The notes below the pieces were generated by a model that saw only the letters and a list, made by a program, of their open reading frames with translations, made no database searches and was not told the DNA's origin. This document shows, piece by piece, positions 53,045-62,261 of a stretch of 64,000 nucleotides of DNA. How positions within the stretch are numbered: the first letter of the stretch is position 1; the number at the start of each line of letters is the position of its first letter. The DNA is from Pontibaca methylaminivorans (GTDB taxonomy: Bacteria > Pseudomonadota > Alphaproteobacteria > Rhodobacterales > Rhodobacteraceae): NCBI RefSeq assembly GCF_900156525.1, contig NZ_FTPS01000001.1, positions 1,612,001 to 1,676,000 on the forward strand. The letters are read 5' to 3'. The translations under genes and the position numbers were made by a program.

Positions 53045-53728
53045 ATGGGACAGGGCAAGCGACATTGGGAACGGATCCCGGCAGCCGACCTGCCGGACAG
53101 GATCCCGGTGTTTCCGCTGGCGGGGGCGCTGCTCCTGCCGCGGTCGCGCCTGCCGCTCCATGTGTTCGAGCCGCGCTATATCCAGTTGGTCGATGATGTG
53201 CTGAAGACCTCGCAGCGGCTGGTCGGCATGGTGCAGCCCAATCCGCGCCCGGGCGGCGAGGACACGGGCGAACCGGCCCTGCATGCAATCGGCTGCGCCG
53301 GGCGCATTACCCAGTTTTCCGAGACCGAGGACGGGCGCTATCTGGTCACGCTGGCGGGACTGTCGCGCTTTCGCATCCGCCACGAGATCGAGGGGTTCAC
53401 CCCCTATCGCCGCTGCGCGGTGGACTGGGAGGATTTCTCGGTCGACCGGGCCGGCGGCGAGACCGATCCCGGGTTCGACCGCCGCGCGTTTCTGGATCTG
53501 CTCGAGCGGTATTTCAATGCGCGCGGGCTTTCGACCGACTGGCAGACGCTCAGGGCGGCCGAGGATGAATTGCTCATCAACGCGTTGTCGATGATTCTCG
53601 AATTCGCCCCCGAGGACAAGCAGGCGCTGCTCGAGGCGCCCTCGCTGACCACGCGGCGCGAGACGCTGGTGACCTTGATCGAATATTCGCTGCTCGGCGG
53701 CGACGACGGAGACGAGAGGGTGCAATGA
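53045..53728 (+). CDS. LON N-terminal-domain (PUA-like) protein
   Basis: 227 residues. The N-terminal LON substrate-binding domain reads [35 protein letters not shown], typical of stand-alone LON-N proteins; no ATPase or protease domain follows. The C-terminal half is helical ([25 protein letters not shown]). The function is unknown; stand-alone copies next to thioredoxin and Trm112-like genes are common in Rhodobacterales. It overlaps the Trm112-like gene by ATGA. Confidence 0.87.
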   Translation: MGQGKRHWERIPAADLPDRIPVFPLAGALLLPRSRLPLHVFEPRYIQLVDDVLKTSQRLVGMVQPNPRPGGEDTGEPALHAIGCAGRITQFSETEDGRYLVTLAGLSRFRIRHEIEGFTPYRRCAVDWEDFSVDRAGGETDPGFDRRAFLDLLERYFNARGLSTDWQTLRAAEDELLINALSMILEFAPEDKQALLEAPSLTTRRETLVTLIEYSLLGGDDGDERVQ

Positions 53729-53928
53729 CCGAAGCTGCGACCAATCAGCCCCATTCGGGAGAATTCGACCGCCACATGCTCGAGGTGCTGGTCTGCCCGG
53801 AAACTCACGGCCGGCTGGAATATGACGCCGCGCGGCAGGAGCTGATCTCGCGCGCGGCCGGGCTGGCCTTTCCGATCCGCGACGGGATCCCGATCATGCT
53901 GGTCGACGAGGCGCGCCGGCTCGACTGA
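53725..53928 (+). CDS. Trm112-family small protein
   Basis: 67 residues. [48 protein letters not shown] matches the UPF0434/YcaR-Trm112 family. Of the usual zinc-ribbon cysteines only one (VCPETHG) is seen, so metal binding is doubtful here. It overlaps the LON-like gene and is the last of that operon. In other organisms such proteins activate methyltransferases; the partner here is unknown. Confidence 0.85.
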   Translation: MTEAATNQPHSGEFDRHMLEVLVCPETHGRLEYDAARQELISRAAGLAFPIRDGIPIMLVDEARRLD

Positions 53929-53952
53929 GGTTCGCGACCGGAATAGGCGCGG

Positions 53953-55188
53953 CTAAAGTGGCTGTCCCCGCATCAGGCGCGGCAGATCGCCGGTCAGCCC
54001 TGCCGCCTCGCGGATGAAGCCGCGCCGCAGGCCAGGGGTTGCGTTTACCAGCCCGAGCCCGAGATGACGCACCGTGCGCAGCACCGGATTGTCATTCGAG
54101 AACAGCTTGTTGAACATGTCGGTCGCAAGGGCGAGCGCGTTCGAATCGAACCGCCGCCACTGCGCGTAACGCTCGAGAACCTGCGCAGCGCCGATGTCCT
54201 CGCCGCGCCTTGCTGCCAGAACCAGCGTTTCGGCCAACGCGGCCACATCGCGCAGCCCGGCGTTCAGCCCCTGGCCCGCGATCGGATGCACCCCATGCGC
54301 CGCATCGCCGATCAGGGCCACCCGCGCGGCGATCATGGATTCGGCCATGGTCAGGTTCAGCGGATAGGTGAACCGCTTGCCTTCCAGCTCGATCCGGCCG
54401 AGGAAATCCCCGAACCGGGGGCGCAGCGCCTCAAGGTATCCGGCATCATCCAGCGCGTTGATCTCATGGGCGCGCGCATGGCTTTCGGCCCAGACGATCG
54501 AGGATCGGTTGCCCGGTTGCAGCGGCAGGATCGCCAGCGGACCGGCGGGCATGAAGAACTGGTGAGCCGTGCCCGCATGGGGCTTTTCATGGCGGATCGC
54601 GCTGACGAGCGCGGTCTGCCCGTAGTCGTGACCGGTGCGCCGGATGCCGGCGCGCAGGGCGGTGCCGCTTTTGCGCCCGTCGGCCCCGACCAGAAGGTCG
54701 CCGTCCAGCGTCGTGCCGTCGTCAAGCCGCACCAGAACCCCGCCCGCGCTGACCTCCTGCGCGATCACGCGCCGCCCGCTCAGCATGGTGAGCCGATGCG
54801 TCTGGCTGTCCATGGCGTCGAGCAGGGCGCGGCGCAGGTAGCGGTCCTCGACCATGAAGCCCATGGGGCCTTCTTCAAGCTCGGCATGGTCGAAATGCAT
54901 GTGGAACGGCGAGGCGCCGCGCCCGGCGTGGCCGTCGCTCACCTTGATGTCGAGGATCGGCTGCGCCTGCTCGCGGATCTGCGGCCATAGTCCGATTGCC
55001 GCCAGCAGGCGTTGCGAGGCCAGCGCCAGCGCATAGGCGCGCCCGTCGAAGGATTCCGCCCGCAGCAGATCGGGGGTCATGGCGTCAATCACCGTCACGC
55101 GCAGCCCCGCGTGCGCCAGCGCCAGCGCAAGCGCCGGCCCGTTCAGTCCGCCGCCGGTGATGATGACATGTGCTCGCGGCCCGTTCAT
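53953..55188 (-). CDS. UbiH/UbiF/VisC-family FAD-dependent hydroxylase
   Basis: 411 residues. N-terminal FAD motif HVIITGGGLNGPALALALAHAGLRVTVID, DG motif DGDLLVGADGRKSGTALRAGI and C-terminal ALIGDAAHGVHPIAGQGLNAGLRDVAALAETL. This is the ubiquinone-biosynthesis hydroxylase family (also phenolic hydroxylases). Which ubiquinone step it performs is not decidable from one sequence. The start is ATG 55188 (MNGPRAHVI); an upstream ATG at 55224 gives 12 more residues and cannot be excluded. Confidence 0.88.
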   Translation of the reverse strand: MNGPRAHVIITGGGLNGPALALALAHAGLRVTVIDAMTPDLLRAESFDGRAYALALASQRLLAAIGLWPQIREQAQPILDIKVSDGHAGRGASPFHMHFDHAELEEGPMGFMVEDRYLRRALLDAMDSQTHRLTMLSGRRVIAQEVSAGGVLVRLDDGTTLDGDLLVGADGRKSGTALRAGIRRTGHDYGQTALVSAIRHEKPHAGTAHQFFMPAGPLAILPLQPGNRSSIVWAESHARAHEINALDDAGYLEALRPRFGDFLGRIELEGKRFTYPLNLTMAESMIAARVALIGDAAHGVHPIAGQGLNAGLRDVAALAETLVLAARRGEDIGAAQVLERYAQWRRFDSNALALATDMFNKLFSNDNPVLRTVRHLGLGLVNATPGLRRGFIREAAGLTGDLPRLMRGQPL

Positions 55189-55224
55189 GGGGTTCACTAT
55201 GACGGCGCGCGCCAGTTTGTCCAT

Positions 55225-55774
55225 GGGAACCGGTTGCGGGCCTCTGTCCTGCGGGGATTCTCAAGGCGCGCACAACTCAAGCGTGTTTGTTGCACCTGTC
55301 GCGCCCGGCGTGTTTGCAGGCAAAGCTGTGGCTTTACAGACTCTCCTTGACCCGAAAGCCACAATTGCAGCGTGTTGCGGCGGCTGCACTGGACGGGGCG
55401 CGGGCGCCTCTGTAACGTGGCGGACAACGGGGCGTTCATGATCCCGGACTTGAGGCAATTCGATGATGTTTTCCGACCGGTTCCCGGATCAGCCGACTCA
55501 TGCGTTTCCGCCTCGGCGGACAGGATTCGGCCGCCATCGGCCGCAGGTGGCGATGCCATATGCGATGATCGACAGGGAATTCCGCCCGGGCGTCGGCCCG
55601 GATGCACCGGTCGCGCAGCCTGCCCGAGGGCCGGTGCGCAGGTATCTGCCGCAATCCGATCATGCGACCCCGCGAAGGAATCATATCCGGGCCGCCCTTG
55701 TGGCCCCAAGAAACGGGATGCAGCGCGCGGCCAGGCAAGGCCGCCCCTGCCCGCAGGACTGAGGACGGTTTTTC
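55225..55774. other. 550-bp region upstream of ftsK with a possible gene remnant
   Basis: No intact gene is supported. A frame from 55463 begins MMFSDRFPDQPTHAFPPRR, which faintly echoes the N-terminus of class I aminotransferases (M-F-DRF-x-AFP-x-R) that I recall upstream of ftsK in related genomes. The resemblance fades within about 40 codons and then frame continuity is lost. The ftsK promoter should also be here. Confidence 0.3.
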
Positions 55775-58681
55775 ATGGCATATCATTCACGCAGCCGCGA
55801 CCCATTCCTTGATGCCGGCATGCAGGAGGCGATCGAGAAACGGGGCCGGGAACTGCTCGGCCTTCTGCTGCTTGGCCTCGGGCTTGCCGTGGCCGCGATG
55901 ATCGGCTCCTATACGCCCGAAGATCCGAACTGGCTGGTCTCGACCGATGCGCCGGTGCAGAACTGGCTGGGCCGCACCGGGGCCTCGATCGCGGCGCCGC
56001 TGATCATGGTGGTCGGGCGCGGTGCCTGGATGATCGCGCTGGTTCTGGTCATATGGGGCGGGCGGCTTGCGCTCCATCGCGGGGCCGAGGGCGCGTTCGG
56101 CCGCGTGGTCTTTGCCCCGATCGTCATCGCGCTTGCCTCGATCTATTGCGCCTCCTTGGTCCCGGGATCCGCGTGGCAGGCCAGCCACAGTTACGGGCTG
56201 GGCGGGCTGTTCGGGGATACGGTTACCGGCGCGCTGCTTACCTTCCTGCCGCTCAACGCGCATGTGGCGATCAAGCTTCTTTCGCTTGCGAGCGCGCTTG
56301 CGACCTTCGGGGTCGGCGCCTTCGTGCTTGGCTTTGACCGGAATGCGCTGCTGCGGGCAGGCCGGATCGCGCTGTTCGGCATCATCATGTGTTACGGGGC
56401 GCTGATGACGCTGCTTGAGCGCGGCGCGGCAAGCGGCATGGGCAATCTGCGCGAACGCCGCGAACGGATGGCGCAGCGGCGCGAGCAAAGCCGCGCGGCG
56501 CAGGCCGAGGCGCAGCTTGACGACGAAATCCATTTTGAACCCGACGTTGCGGATGACGCGCTTACCGAGCCGGACTGGCCCGAGCCCGAGCCGCATCACG
56601 CAACCGAGCGCGGCGGCCTTTTGGCCCGCGTTCCGGCCCTGATCCGCCGCAGCGAGCCGCAGGAGGACGCTGCCATCACCGGGATCGACGACACCTCCGA
56701 CCCCTATGCGCAGGACATGGAGGCGGTTGAGACCGCGGAGGAAACGCCGCCCTCGATCAGCGCCCGTATCGCCGCCCGGATCAGCGATGTGATCCATGCC
56801 CGCCGCCAGGCCGACCTCCCGCCCGAGCCGGACCCGACGCGGCCGCTGACCAAGGGACGCGGGCGCGGGCCGGATCCCCTCATTCTCGATACGCGGCCGC
56901 TGATCCGCCCGGAACCGCCGCTGGTCGGCCAGCCGATGCCGGACGAGCAGCCGGAGACGGCGGCGTTTGCTCCGACCACGGCCCCGGCCGAGGACATCGC
57001 GCGCGACGAATATGACGAACCTCATGTCGAGGACGCGCCCCTGTCGCATCACGACGCACCCCCGGCGCAGATGCCCGCGGCGCCGCCGGCGGCCCCCGCC
57101 GCGGCACCCCGCGCGGCAGCCCCCGCACCGGCCCCGCGCCGGATGCCCGTTGCTGCCGCCGAGACCGAGGCATTCGACCTCCCGCCGCTCGACCTGCTGA
57201 CCAGCCCCGGGACCATCACCCGCCATCGCCTGAGCGACGAGGCGCTTTCCGCCAATGCGCGGCAGCTTGAAACCGTGCTCGACGATTACGGCGTCAAGGG
57301 CGAGATCGTGAGCGTGCGCCCGGGGCCGGTGGTCACCATGTACGAGCTTGAACCCGCGCCGGGCCTGAAGGCGAGCCGCGTGATCGGGCTGGCCGACGAC
57401 ATTGCGCGCTCCATGTCGGCGCTTTCGGCGCGGGTCTCGACGGTGCCGGGACGTTCGGTCATCGGGATCGAACTGCCCAACGACAACCGCGAGATGGTGG
57501 TCCTGCGCGAGATCCTTTCGGGGCGCGAATTCACCGACAGCCCGCTCGGCCTTCCGCTGGCGCTGGGCAAGGACATCGCCGGCGATCTGGTGGTGACGAA
57601 CCTTGCCAAGATGCCGCACCTGCTGATTGCGGGCACCACCGGTTCGGGGAAATCGGTGGCGATCAACACCATGATCCTCAGCCTGCTTTACAAGCTCACG
57701 CCCGAGGAGTGCCGCCTCATCATGATCGACCCGAAGATGCTGGAGCTTTCCGTCTATGACGGCATCCCGCACCTTCTTTCGCCGGTGGTGACCGACCCGA
57801 AGAAAGCCGTGGTCGCCCTGAAATGGGTCGTGGGCGAGATGGAGGACCGCTATCGCAAGATGTCCAAGATGGGCGTGCGCAATATCGAGGGCTACAACAG
57901 CCGCGTGCGCGAGGCGCTTGCCAAGGGCGAAACCTTCAGCCGCACGGTGCAGACCGGGTTCGACGACGAAACCGGCGATCCGGTGTTCGAAACCGAGGAA
58001 TTCGCGCCCGAGACCATGCCCTTCATCGTCGTCATCGTGGACGAGATGGCCGACCTGATGATGGTCGCCGGCAAGGAAATCGAAGCCTGCATCCAGCGCC
58101 TTGCGCAGATGGCGCGGGCATCCGGCATCCACATGATCATGGCGACCCAGCGTCCCTCGGTCGATGTCATCACCGGCACGATCAAGGCGAACTTCCCGAC
58201 CCGGATCAGTTTCCAGGTCACGTCCAAGATCGACAGCCGCACGATCCTGGGCGAGATGGGGGCCGAACAGCTTCTGGGGCAGGGCGACATGCTCTACATG
58301 TCCGGGGGCGGGCGCATCATCCGCTGCCACGGGCCCTTCGTTTCCGACGAGGAAGTCGAGGAAGTGGTGAACCACCTCAAGGCCTTCGGCCCGCCGGAAT
58401 ATGTGAACACCGTGCTTGAAGGGCCGGCTGACGATCGCGAAAGCGACATCGACCTTGTGCTCGGGCTTGGTGGAAACACCGACAGCGAGGACGCGCTTTA
58501 CGACACGGCGGTGCAGATCGTCATCAAGGACCGCAAATGCTCGACCTCCTATATCCAGCGCAAGCTTTCGATCGGCTACAACAAGGCCGCGCGGCTGGTG
58601 GAGCAGATGGAGGACGAAGGCATCGTGTCGGCCGCGAACCATGTCGGCAAGCGGGAAATCCTTGTGCCCGAACAGGGTTGA
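55775..58681 (+). CDS. ftsK: DNA translocase FtsK
   Basis: Septal DNA pump that clears chromosomes at division. 968 residues. N-terminal four-helix membrane domain (about 25-200), a long Pro/Ala/acid-rich linker (about 215-470, with [22 protein letters not shown]), then the RecA-like motor with Walker [24 protein letters not shown], Walker [22 protein letters not shown] and the C-terminal gamma winged helix ([34 protein letters not shown]). The gamma domain reads KOPS-like polar sequences in relatives. lolA follows after 77 bp. Confidence 0.96.
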   Translation: MAYHSRSRDPFLDAGMQEAIEKRGRELLGLLLLGLGLAVAAMIGSYTPEDPNWLVSTDAPVQNWLGRTGASIAAPLIMVVGRGAWMIALVLVIWGGRLALHRGAEGAFGRVVFAPIVIALASIYCASLVPGSAWQASHSYGLGGLFGDTVTGALLTFLPLNAHVAIKLLSLASALATFGVGAFVLGFDRNALLRAGRIALFGIIMCYGALMTLLERGAASGMGNLRERRERMAQRREQSRAAQAEAQLDDEIHFEPDVADDALTEPDWPEPEPHHATERGGLLARVPALIRRSEPQEDAAITGIDDTSDPYAQDMEAVETAEETPPSISARIAARISDVIHARRQADLPPEPDPTRPLTKGRGRGPDPLILDTRPLIRPEPPLVGQPMPDEQPETAAFAPTTAPAEDIARDEYDEPHVEDAPLSHHDAPPAQMPAAPPAAPAAAPRAAAPAPAPRRMPVAAAETEAFDLPPLDLLTSPGTITRHRLSDEALSANARQLETVLDDYGVKGEIVSVRPGPVVTMYELEPAPGLKASRVIGLADDIARSMSALSARVSTVPGRSVIGIELPNDNREMVVLREILSGREFTDSPLGLPLALGKDIAGDLVVTNLAKMPHLLIAGTTGSGKSVAINTMILSLLYKLTPEECRLIMIDPKMLELSVYDGIPHLLSPVVTDPKKAVVALKWVVGEMEDRYRKMSKMGVRNIEGYNSRVREALAKGETFSRTVQTGFDDETGDPVFETEEFAPETMPFIVVIVDEMADLMMVAGKEIEACIQRLAQMARASGIHMIMATQRPSVDVITGTIKANFPTRISFQVTSKIDSRTILGEMGAEQLLGQGDMLYMSGGGRIIRCHGPFVSDEEVEEVVNHLKAFGPPEYVNTVLEGPADDRESDIDLVLGLGGNTDSEDALYDTAVQIVIKDRKCSTSYIQRKLSIGYNKAARLVEQMEDEGIVSAANHVGKREILVPEQG

Positions 58682-58758
58682 GCGGAAAGGGGCAGGGCCA
58701 CGCTTAGTTGATCGCAAGGCTATTCCCCTGCGCGCGGCCTGCCCCTATCTTCTGGCGC

Positions 58759-59361
58759 ATGAAACGGATTGCACTGGCCACAGCGGCCCTGATTCTCGCT
58801 GCTTCGACCGCCATGGCCGAAGGAAAGCTCACGCTGGACGAGATTTCGTCCTATCTGAACGGAATCAATACGGCGCAGGCGCCCTTTACCCAGGTGAATG
58901 ATGACGGCAGTCTCGTCACCGGAAAGCTTTACCTGCACCGGCCGGGGCGGATGCGCTTTCAATATGACCCGCCCGACAATGCGGTGGTGATGGCCGGCGG
59001 CGGCACGGTGGTGGTGCAGGATCCGAAATCCAACCAGCCGCCCGAAAGCTATCCGCTGAGCCGCACGCCGCTGTCGATCATCCTCGCGCGCAATGTGAAC
59101 CTCGGGCAGGCCAACATGGTGGTCGGCCACAGTTATGACGGGACCAGCACCGTCGTCACGGCGCAGGATCCCGAACATCCAGATTACGGAAACATCGTGC
59201 TGAGCTTTACCGGCAATCCGGTGGAACTGCGCAAATGGGTGGTGAATGACAGCTCGGGGAGCGCGACGACCGTGATCCTGGGTGGTCTGGAAACCGGAAT
59301 GACGCTCAGCCCGAACCTGTTCTCGGCTCCGACCGTGACCCGGGGCAGCCGCGGCCGCTGA
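58759..59361 (+). CDS. lolA: outer-membrane lipoprotein carrier protein LolA
   Basis: 200 residues. Signal peptide (MKRIALATAALILAASTAMA), then the LolA half-barrel with AQAPFTQVNDDGSLVTGKLYLHRPGRMRFQYDPPDNAVVMAGGGTVVVQD and LSIILARNVNLGQ. Periplasmic shuttle that carries lipoproteins from LolCDE to the outer membrane. Start ATG 58759 is chosen because it gives the signal peptide. ftsK-lolA is a conserved alphaproteobacterial pair; the two are likely co-transcribed. Confidence 0.93.
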   Translation: MKRIALATAALILAASTAMAEGKLTLDEISSYLNGINTAQAPFTQVNDDGSLVTGKLYLHRPGRMRFQYDPPDNAVVMAGGGTVVVQDPKSNQPPESYPLSRTPLSIILARNVNLGQANMVVGHSYDGTSTVVTAQDPEHPDYGNIVLSFTGNPVELRKWVVNDSSGSATTVILGGLETGMTLSPNLFSAPTVTRGSRGR

Positions 59362-59443
59362 GGCCGCGGACCCAGGCGGATTCGTCAGCGCGCGTATCAC
59401 CAGCCGGCGGCGCCGCGCCCTGCACCGGCAGGGCGGGCGGGGA

Positions 59444-60022
59444 TCAGCGCGAGCAGCTTGCCAGTTGGCGGGCATACATGGCGGATCGGCTTTCGACATT
59501 GCCCGACGTGCGCAGGAGCCAGCTCTTGGCATTGTGGCTGCCGCGGGCATAGCCGGAATGCCCCTCGTGATAGGCCAGATACTGGTTGCGCGCATCGGTC
59601 AGCGCAATGCCGTTGCGGTCGCGCGACTTGGTCATGTACCAGCCGATGAAATCCGCCGCATCGTCCATGCGGTCGCGCCGGGCCCGGCGTTTGCCCGTCG
59701 CTGCGCGGTAATCGTCCCATGTGCCGTCAAGCGCCTGACTGTATCCATAGGCGCTGCTCTGGCGGCCGACGGGAAGAATGCCGAGCACATAACGGAACGG
59801 TGTGCGCGCGTTTCCGCGGAAGCTGCTTTCATGATAGATGGTCGCCATCTGCACATGCACCGGAACGCCCCATTTGCGCTCGGCCGCCTTGAAGGCCCGC
59901 ATGTATTTGGGTCGCTCGGTCGCGATGCTGCAGGCATCATCCATGTTGTGGGGTGGCTGGTACCGCGCCCCGCAGGACGCGAGCAGAACAGCCAAGGCTG
60001 TCGCCCATATAAATCTGCTCAT
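59444..60022 (-). CDS. lytic-transglycosylase-like lipoprotein
   Basis: 192 residues. Lipoprotein signal MSRFIWATALAVLLASCG (lipobox LASC). The body has FKAAERKWGVPVHVQMATIYHESSFRGNARTP with a likely catalytic Glu in YHESSF, and SAYGYSQALDGTWDDYRAATGKR, AADFIGWYMTKSRDRNGI, TDARNQYLAYHEGHSGY. This is the SLT-fold family of small transglycosylase-like proteins. It probably cleaves or remodels peptidoglycan from the outer membrane. It converges on lolA and has its start 185 bp from hspQ, which is divergent. Confidence 0.82.
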   Translation of the reverse strand: MSRFIWATALAVLLASCGARYQPPHNMDDACSIATERPKYMRAFKAAERKWGVPVHVQMATIYHESSFRGNARTPFRYVLGILPVGRQSSAYGYSQALDGTWDDYRAATGKRRARRDRMDDAADFIGWYMTKSRDRNGIALTDARNQYLAYHEGHSGYARGSHNAKSWLLRTSGNVESRSAMYARQLASCSR

Positions 60023-60207
60023 CTGCCTCGTGCCTTTTTTGGTCAACCATACACGATCTTCGGCATTGGGGAAATCAAAATGCTGCGACCCTCCGGCGCA
60101 ACCCCGCCGGGCGCGGACAAATTTTACGATAATGCTGCAACATCCATTCAAGAAGCACCGGGCGCTGCTTGAAACCCTGCTGCGGCGCAGCTAATAGCAG
60201 AAATGAC

Positions 60208-60534
60208 ATGTTGGAAAAACAAGCGAAATATCGCCTCGGCCAGGTGGTGCGGCATCGCAAGCATCCGTTTCGGGGTGTGATTTTCGATGTCGATCCGGAG
60301 TTCGCCAATACCGAGGAATGGTATGAGGCAATCCCCGAAGACATCCGCCCCGACAAGCAGCAGCCCTATTATCATCTTCTCGCCGAAAACGAGCAGAGCT
60401 TTTACGTGGCCTATGTGTCGGAACAGAACCTGATCGAGGACTATTCGGGAGAACCCGTGGACCACCCCGACATCCCCGAGATCTTCGGCCCGTTCCAGGA
60501 CGGCACCTACAGGATCCAGTTCCAGATGAACTGA
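60208..60534 (+). CDS. hspQ: heat-shock protein HspQ
   Basis: 108 residues. AKYRLGQVVRHRKHPFRGVIFDVDPEFANTEEWYEAIPEDIRPDKQQPYYHLLAENEQSFYVAYVSEQNLIEDYSGEPVDHP matches the HspQ/YccV family, which binds hemimethylated DNA in older reports and regulates Lon proteolysis in E. coli. Start ATG 60208 has no strong ribosome site; the conserved beginning decides it. Its divergent neighbour is the transglycosylase-like lipoprotein. Confidence 0.93.
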   Translation: MLEKQAKYRLGQVVRHRKHPFRGVIFDVDPEFANTEEWYEAIPEDIRPDKQQPYYHLLAENEQSFYVAYVSEQNLIEDYSGEPVDHPDIPEIFGPFQDGTYRIQFQMN

Positions 60535-60752
60535 TGCGCCGCCGGGCTGCGGCGTGGTTCCGATGTGCCGGTCACTCGCCGGCATTGTCCTGTTCCCGCG
60601 TCACGGCGCCGCCTTTCGTCGGGGGAGGTCCGGTCCGTCGCCAGCCATATTTCGCCGGGCGTTCTGCTGGAAAATCCGTGCAGGCTCGCCTTTGCGCCTG
60701 CCGGTTGCCCGGAACTGCGGCGTTCCTCCGAAACGGGGCCCCGCTCATGTCA

Positions 60753-60780
60753 AAAGGCCCGCGGTCATCCGCGGGCCTTT
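60753..60780 (-). terminator. terminator after glnT
   Basis: A perfect 12-bp stem, AAAGGCCCGCGG (60753-60764) / CCGCGGGCCTTT (60769-60780), with loop TCAT. On the minus strand it runs into TTTTG. It lies 28 bp past the glnT stop. From the plus side it could also end hspQ. Confidence 0.85.
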
Positions 60781-60808
60781 CGCTGTCTCGTGTCGGGCAC
60801 GGGCCGGA

Positions 60809-62155
60809 TCAGCAATCCAGCGTGTTCGCGCGCTCCCAATCGCTCAGTTCGGCACAATACTGCAGCCACTCCGCCCGCTTCTTGTTGCAGAAGGCAGAGG
60901 TGAACTCTTCGCTCATCTGCGCGACCAGATCCGTGTCGGCCTCGTAGGCACGCAGCGCGTCCAGAAGGTTCTCGGGCAGTTTGGGCGCGTCGGTGATCTT
61001 GTGGCCTTCGTGATGCATGTCGATGTCATCAAGCGGCTTGCCCGGATCGGCCTTGGAGCGGACGCCGAGGATTCCGGCCGCCATGTTGATCGCCGGCAGG
61101 AGATAGGGGTTGACCGAACCGTCGGGCAGACGGTTCTCCATCCGGCCGCCACCGGGGACCCGCATCAGATGGGTGCGGTTGTCGCCCGACCATGTCACCT
61201 TGGACGGTGCCCAGCTTGCCCCCGAAGCCGTGGCGACACTGCCGACGCGCTTGTAGCTGTTGACCGTGGGGCAACTGATCACTGTCGTCCCGCTGCCGTG
61301 CCTGATGATGCCGCCGAGGAAGTTCAGCCCCAGAGGCGAGAGCCCGTGGCTGTGGCTGTCGTCGCGGAACAGGTTGGTCTTGGCATCCTTGCCCTCGCCG
61401 TCCCAGGCGGAGATATGGATGTGCAGACCATTCCCCGTAAGCGGGCCGAGCGGCTTGGGCATGAAGGTGACGCGCATGCCGTGCTTTTCGGCGATGGTGC
61501 GGATCATGAACTTGAAGAAGCTGAGCTGGTCGGACATCTTCAGGACGTCGTCGAAGTCCCAGTTCATCTCCCACTGGCCGTTGCCGTCCTCGTGGTCGTT
61601 CTGGTAGCCGCCCCAGCCCATCTCGTGCATGTAGGCGCTGGCTTCGCGGATGACGTGCATGTTGCGCATCATCGACTGCTGATCGTAGCAGGGCTTGGAA
61701 AGCGTGTCGTAGCTGTCCGCCAGCGCCCGGCCGTCCGGGGTCAGGAACTGGAACTCGGGCTCCACGCCGATCTTGAAGTAGAGGCCAAGTTCGGCCGCGT
61801 CCTTCATCTGCTTGCGCAGCACGTTGCGCGGGGCCTGCATCGTGTATTCGCCGCGGATGACCGGGTTGCCGGGCACCCATGCCACGTCGCGCTGCCACGG
61901 AATCTGGATCACCTGATCGGCGTCGGGCATCACCATCATGTCCGGCTCGGCCGGCAGATAGTCGAAGTCCGCGGCGAATGCGGCGAAACCGGCACCGTTT
62001 TCCTGCACCCGGTCAATGGCGCGGATCGGCACCAGCTTGGTGCGCTGGACGCCCTTGATGTCGGTGAAGTTGACCATGAAATACTTGATACCGCGATCCT
62101 TCCCCCACTCCATGAGGTCGATCTGCGATTCCTGGGCAAGATTATCGTTTGCCAT
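60809..62155 (-). CDS. glnT: type III-like glutamine synthetase / gamma-glutamylmethylamide synthetase
   Basis: 448 residues of the glutamine synthetase superfamily: N-terminal beta-grasp (KYFMVNFTDIKGVQRTKLVPIRAID), catalytic barrel with VEPEFQFLTPDGRALADS (metal Glu), QNDHEDGNGQWEMNWDF (second Glu set) and GNGLHIHISAWD (His). It resembles the GlnT/GmaS group rather than the housekeeping GlnA. The next genes upstream are glutamate-synthase-like, so it could be gamma-glutamylmethylamide synthetase of the N-methylglutamate pathway for methylamine use, or the GlnT of the Glx set. Sequence alone does not settle it. A 106-bp gap with a hairpin separates it from the preceding gene. Confidence 0.82.
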   Translation of the reverse strand: MANDNLAQESQIDLMEWGKDRGIKYFMVNFTDIKGVQRTKLVPIRAIDRVQENGAGFAAFAADFDYLPAEPDMMVMPDADQVIQIPWQRDVAWVPGNPVIRGEYTMQAPRNVLRKQMKDAAELGLYFKIGVEPEFQFLTPDGRALADSYDTLSKPCYDQQSMMRNMHVIREASAYMHEMGWGGYQNDHEDGNGQWEMNWDFDDVLKMSDQLSFFKFMIRTIAEKHGMRVTFMPKPLGPLTGNGLHIHISAWDGEGKDAKTNLFRDDSHSHGLSPLGLNFLGGIIRHGSGTTVISCPTVNSYKRVGSVATASGASWAPSKVTWSGDNRTHLMRVPGGGRMENRLPDGSVNPYLLPAINMAAGILGVRSKADPGKPLDDIDMHHEGHKITDAPKLPENLLDALRAYEADTDLVAQMSEEFTSAFCNKKRAEWLQYCAELSDWERANTLDC

Positions 62156-62221
62156 GACCTGATTTTAGCTCCCTGTGTGGTCCAACCTTGAGCGGTTGGC
62201 CGTTGTGTAGCATCAAGAAGA

Positions 62222-62251
62222 AGGCGCGGCATCCCGAAAGATACCGCGCCT
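62222..62251 (-). terminator. hairpin between the glutamate-synthase-like gene and glnT
   Basis: AGGCGCGG (62222-62229) pairs with CCGCGCCT (62244-62251) across a 14-nt loop, just 10 bp past the stop at 62262; on the minus strand it is followed by TTCTTCTT. It may be an attenuator that sets glnT expression apart from the upstream genes. Confidence 0.5.
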
Positions 62252-62261
62252 CGATGTCGGA

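Noticed and set aside
55463..55762. 99-codon ORF as an active gene upstream of ftsK
   Set aside because: No ribosome site, Arg/Pro-rich composition typical of high-GC noise after the first 40 codons; at most a remnant.
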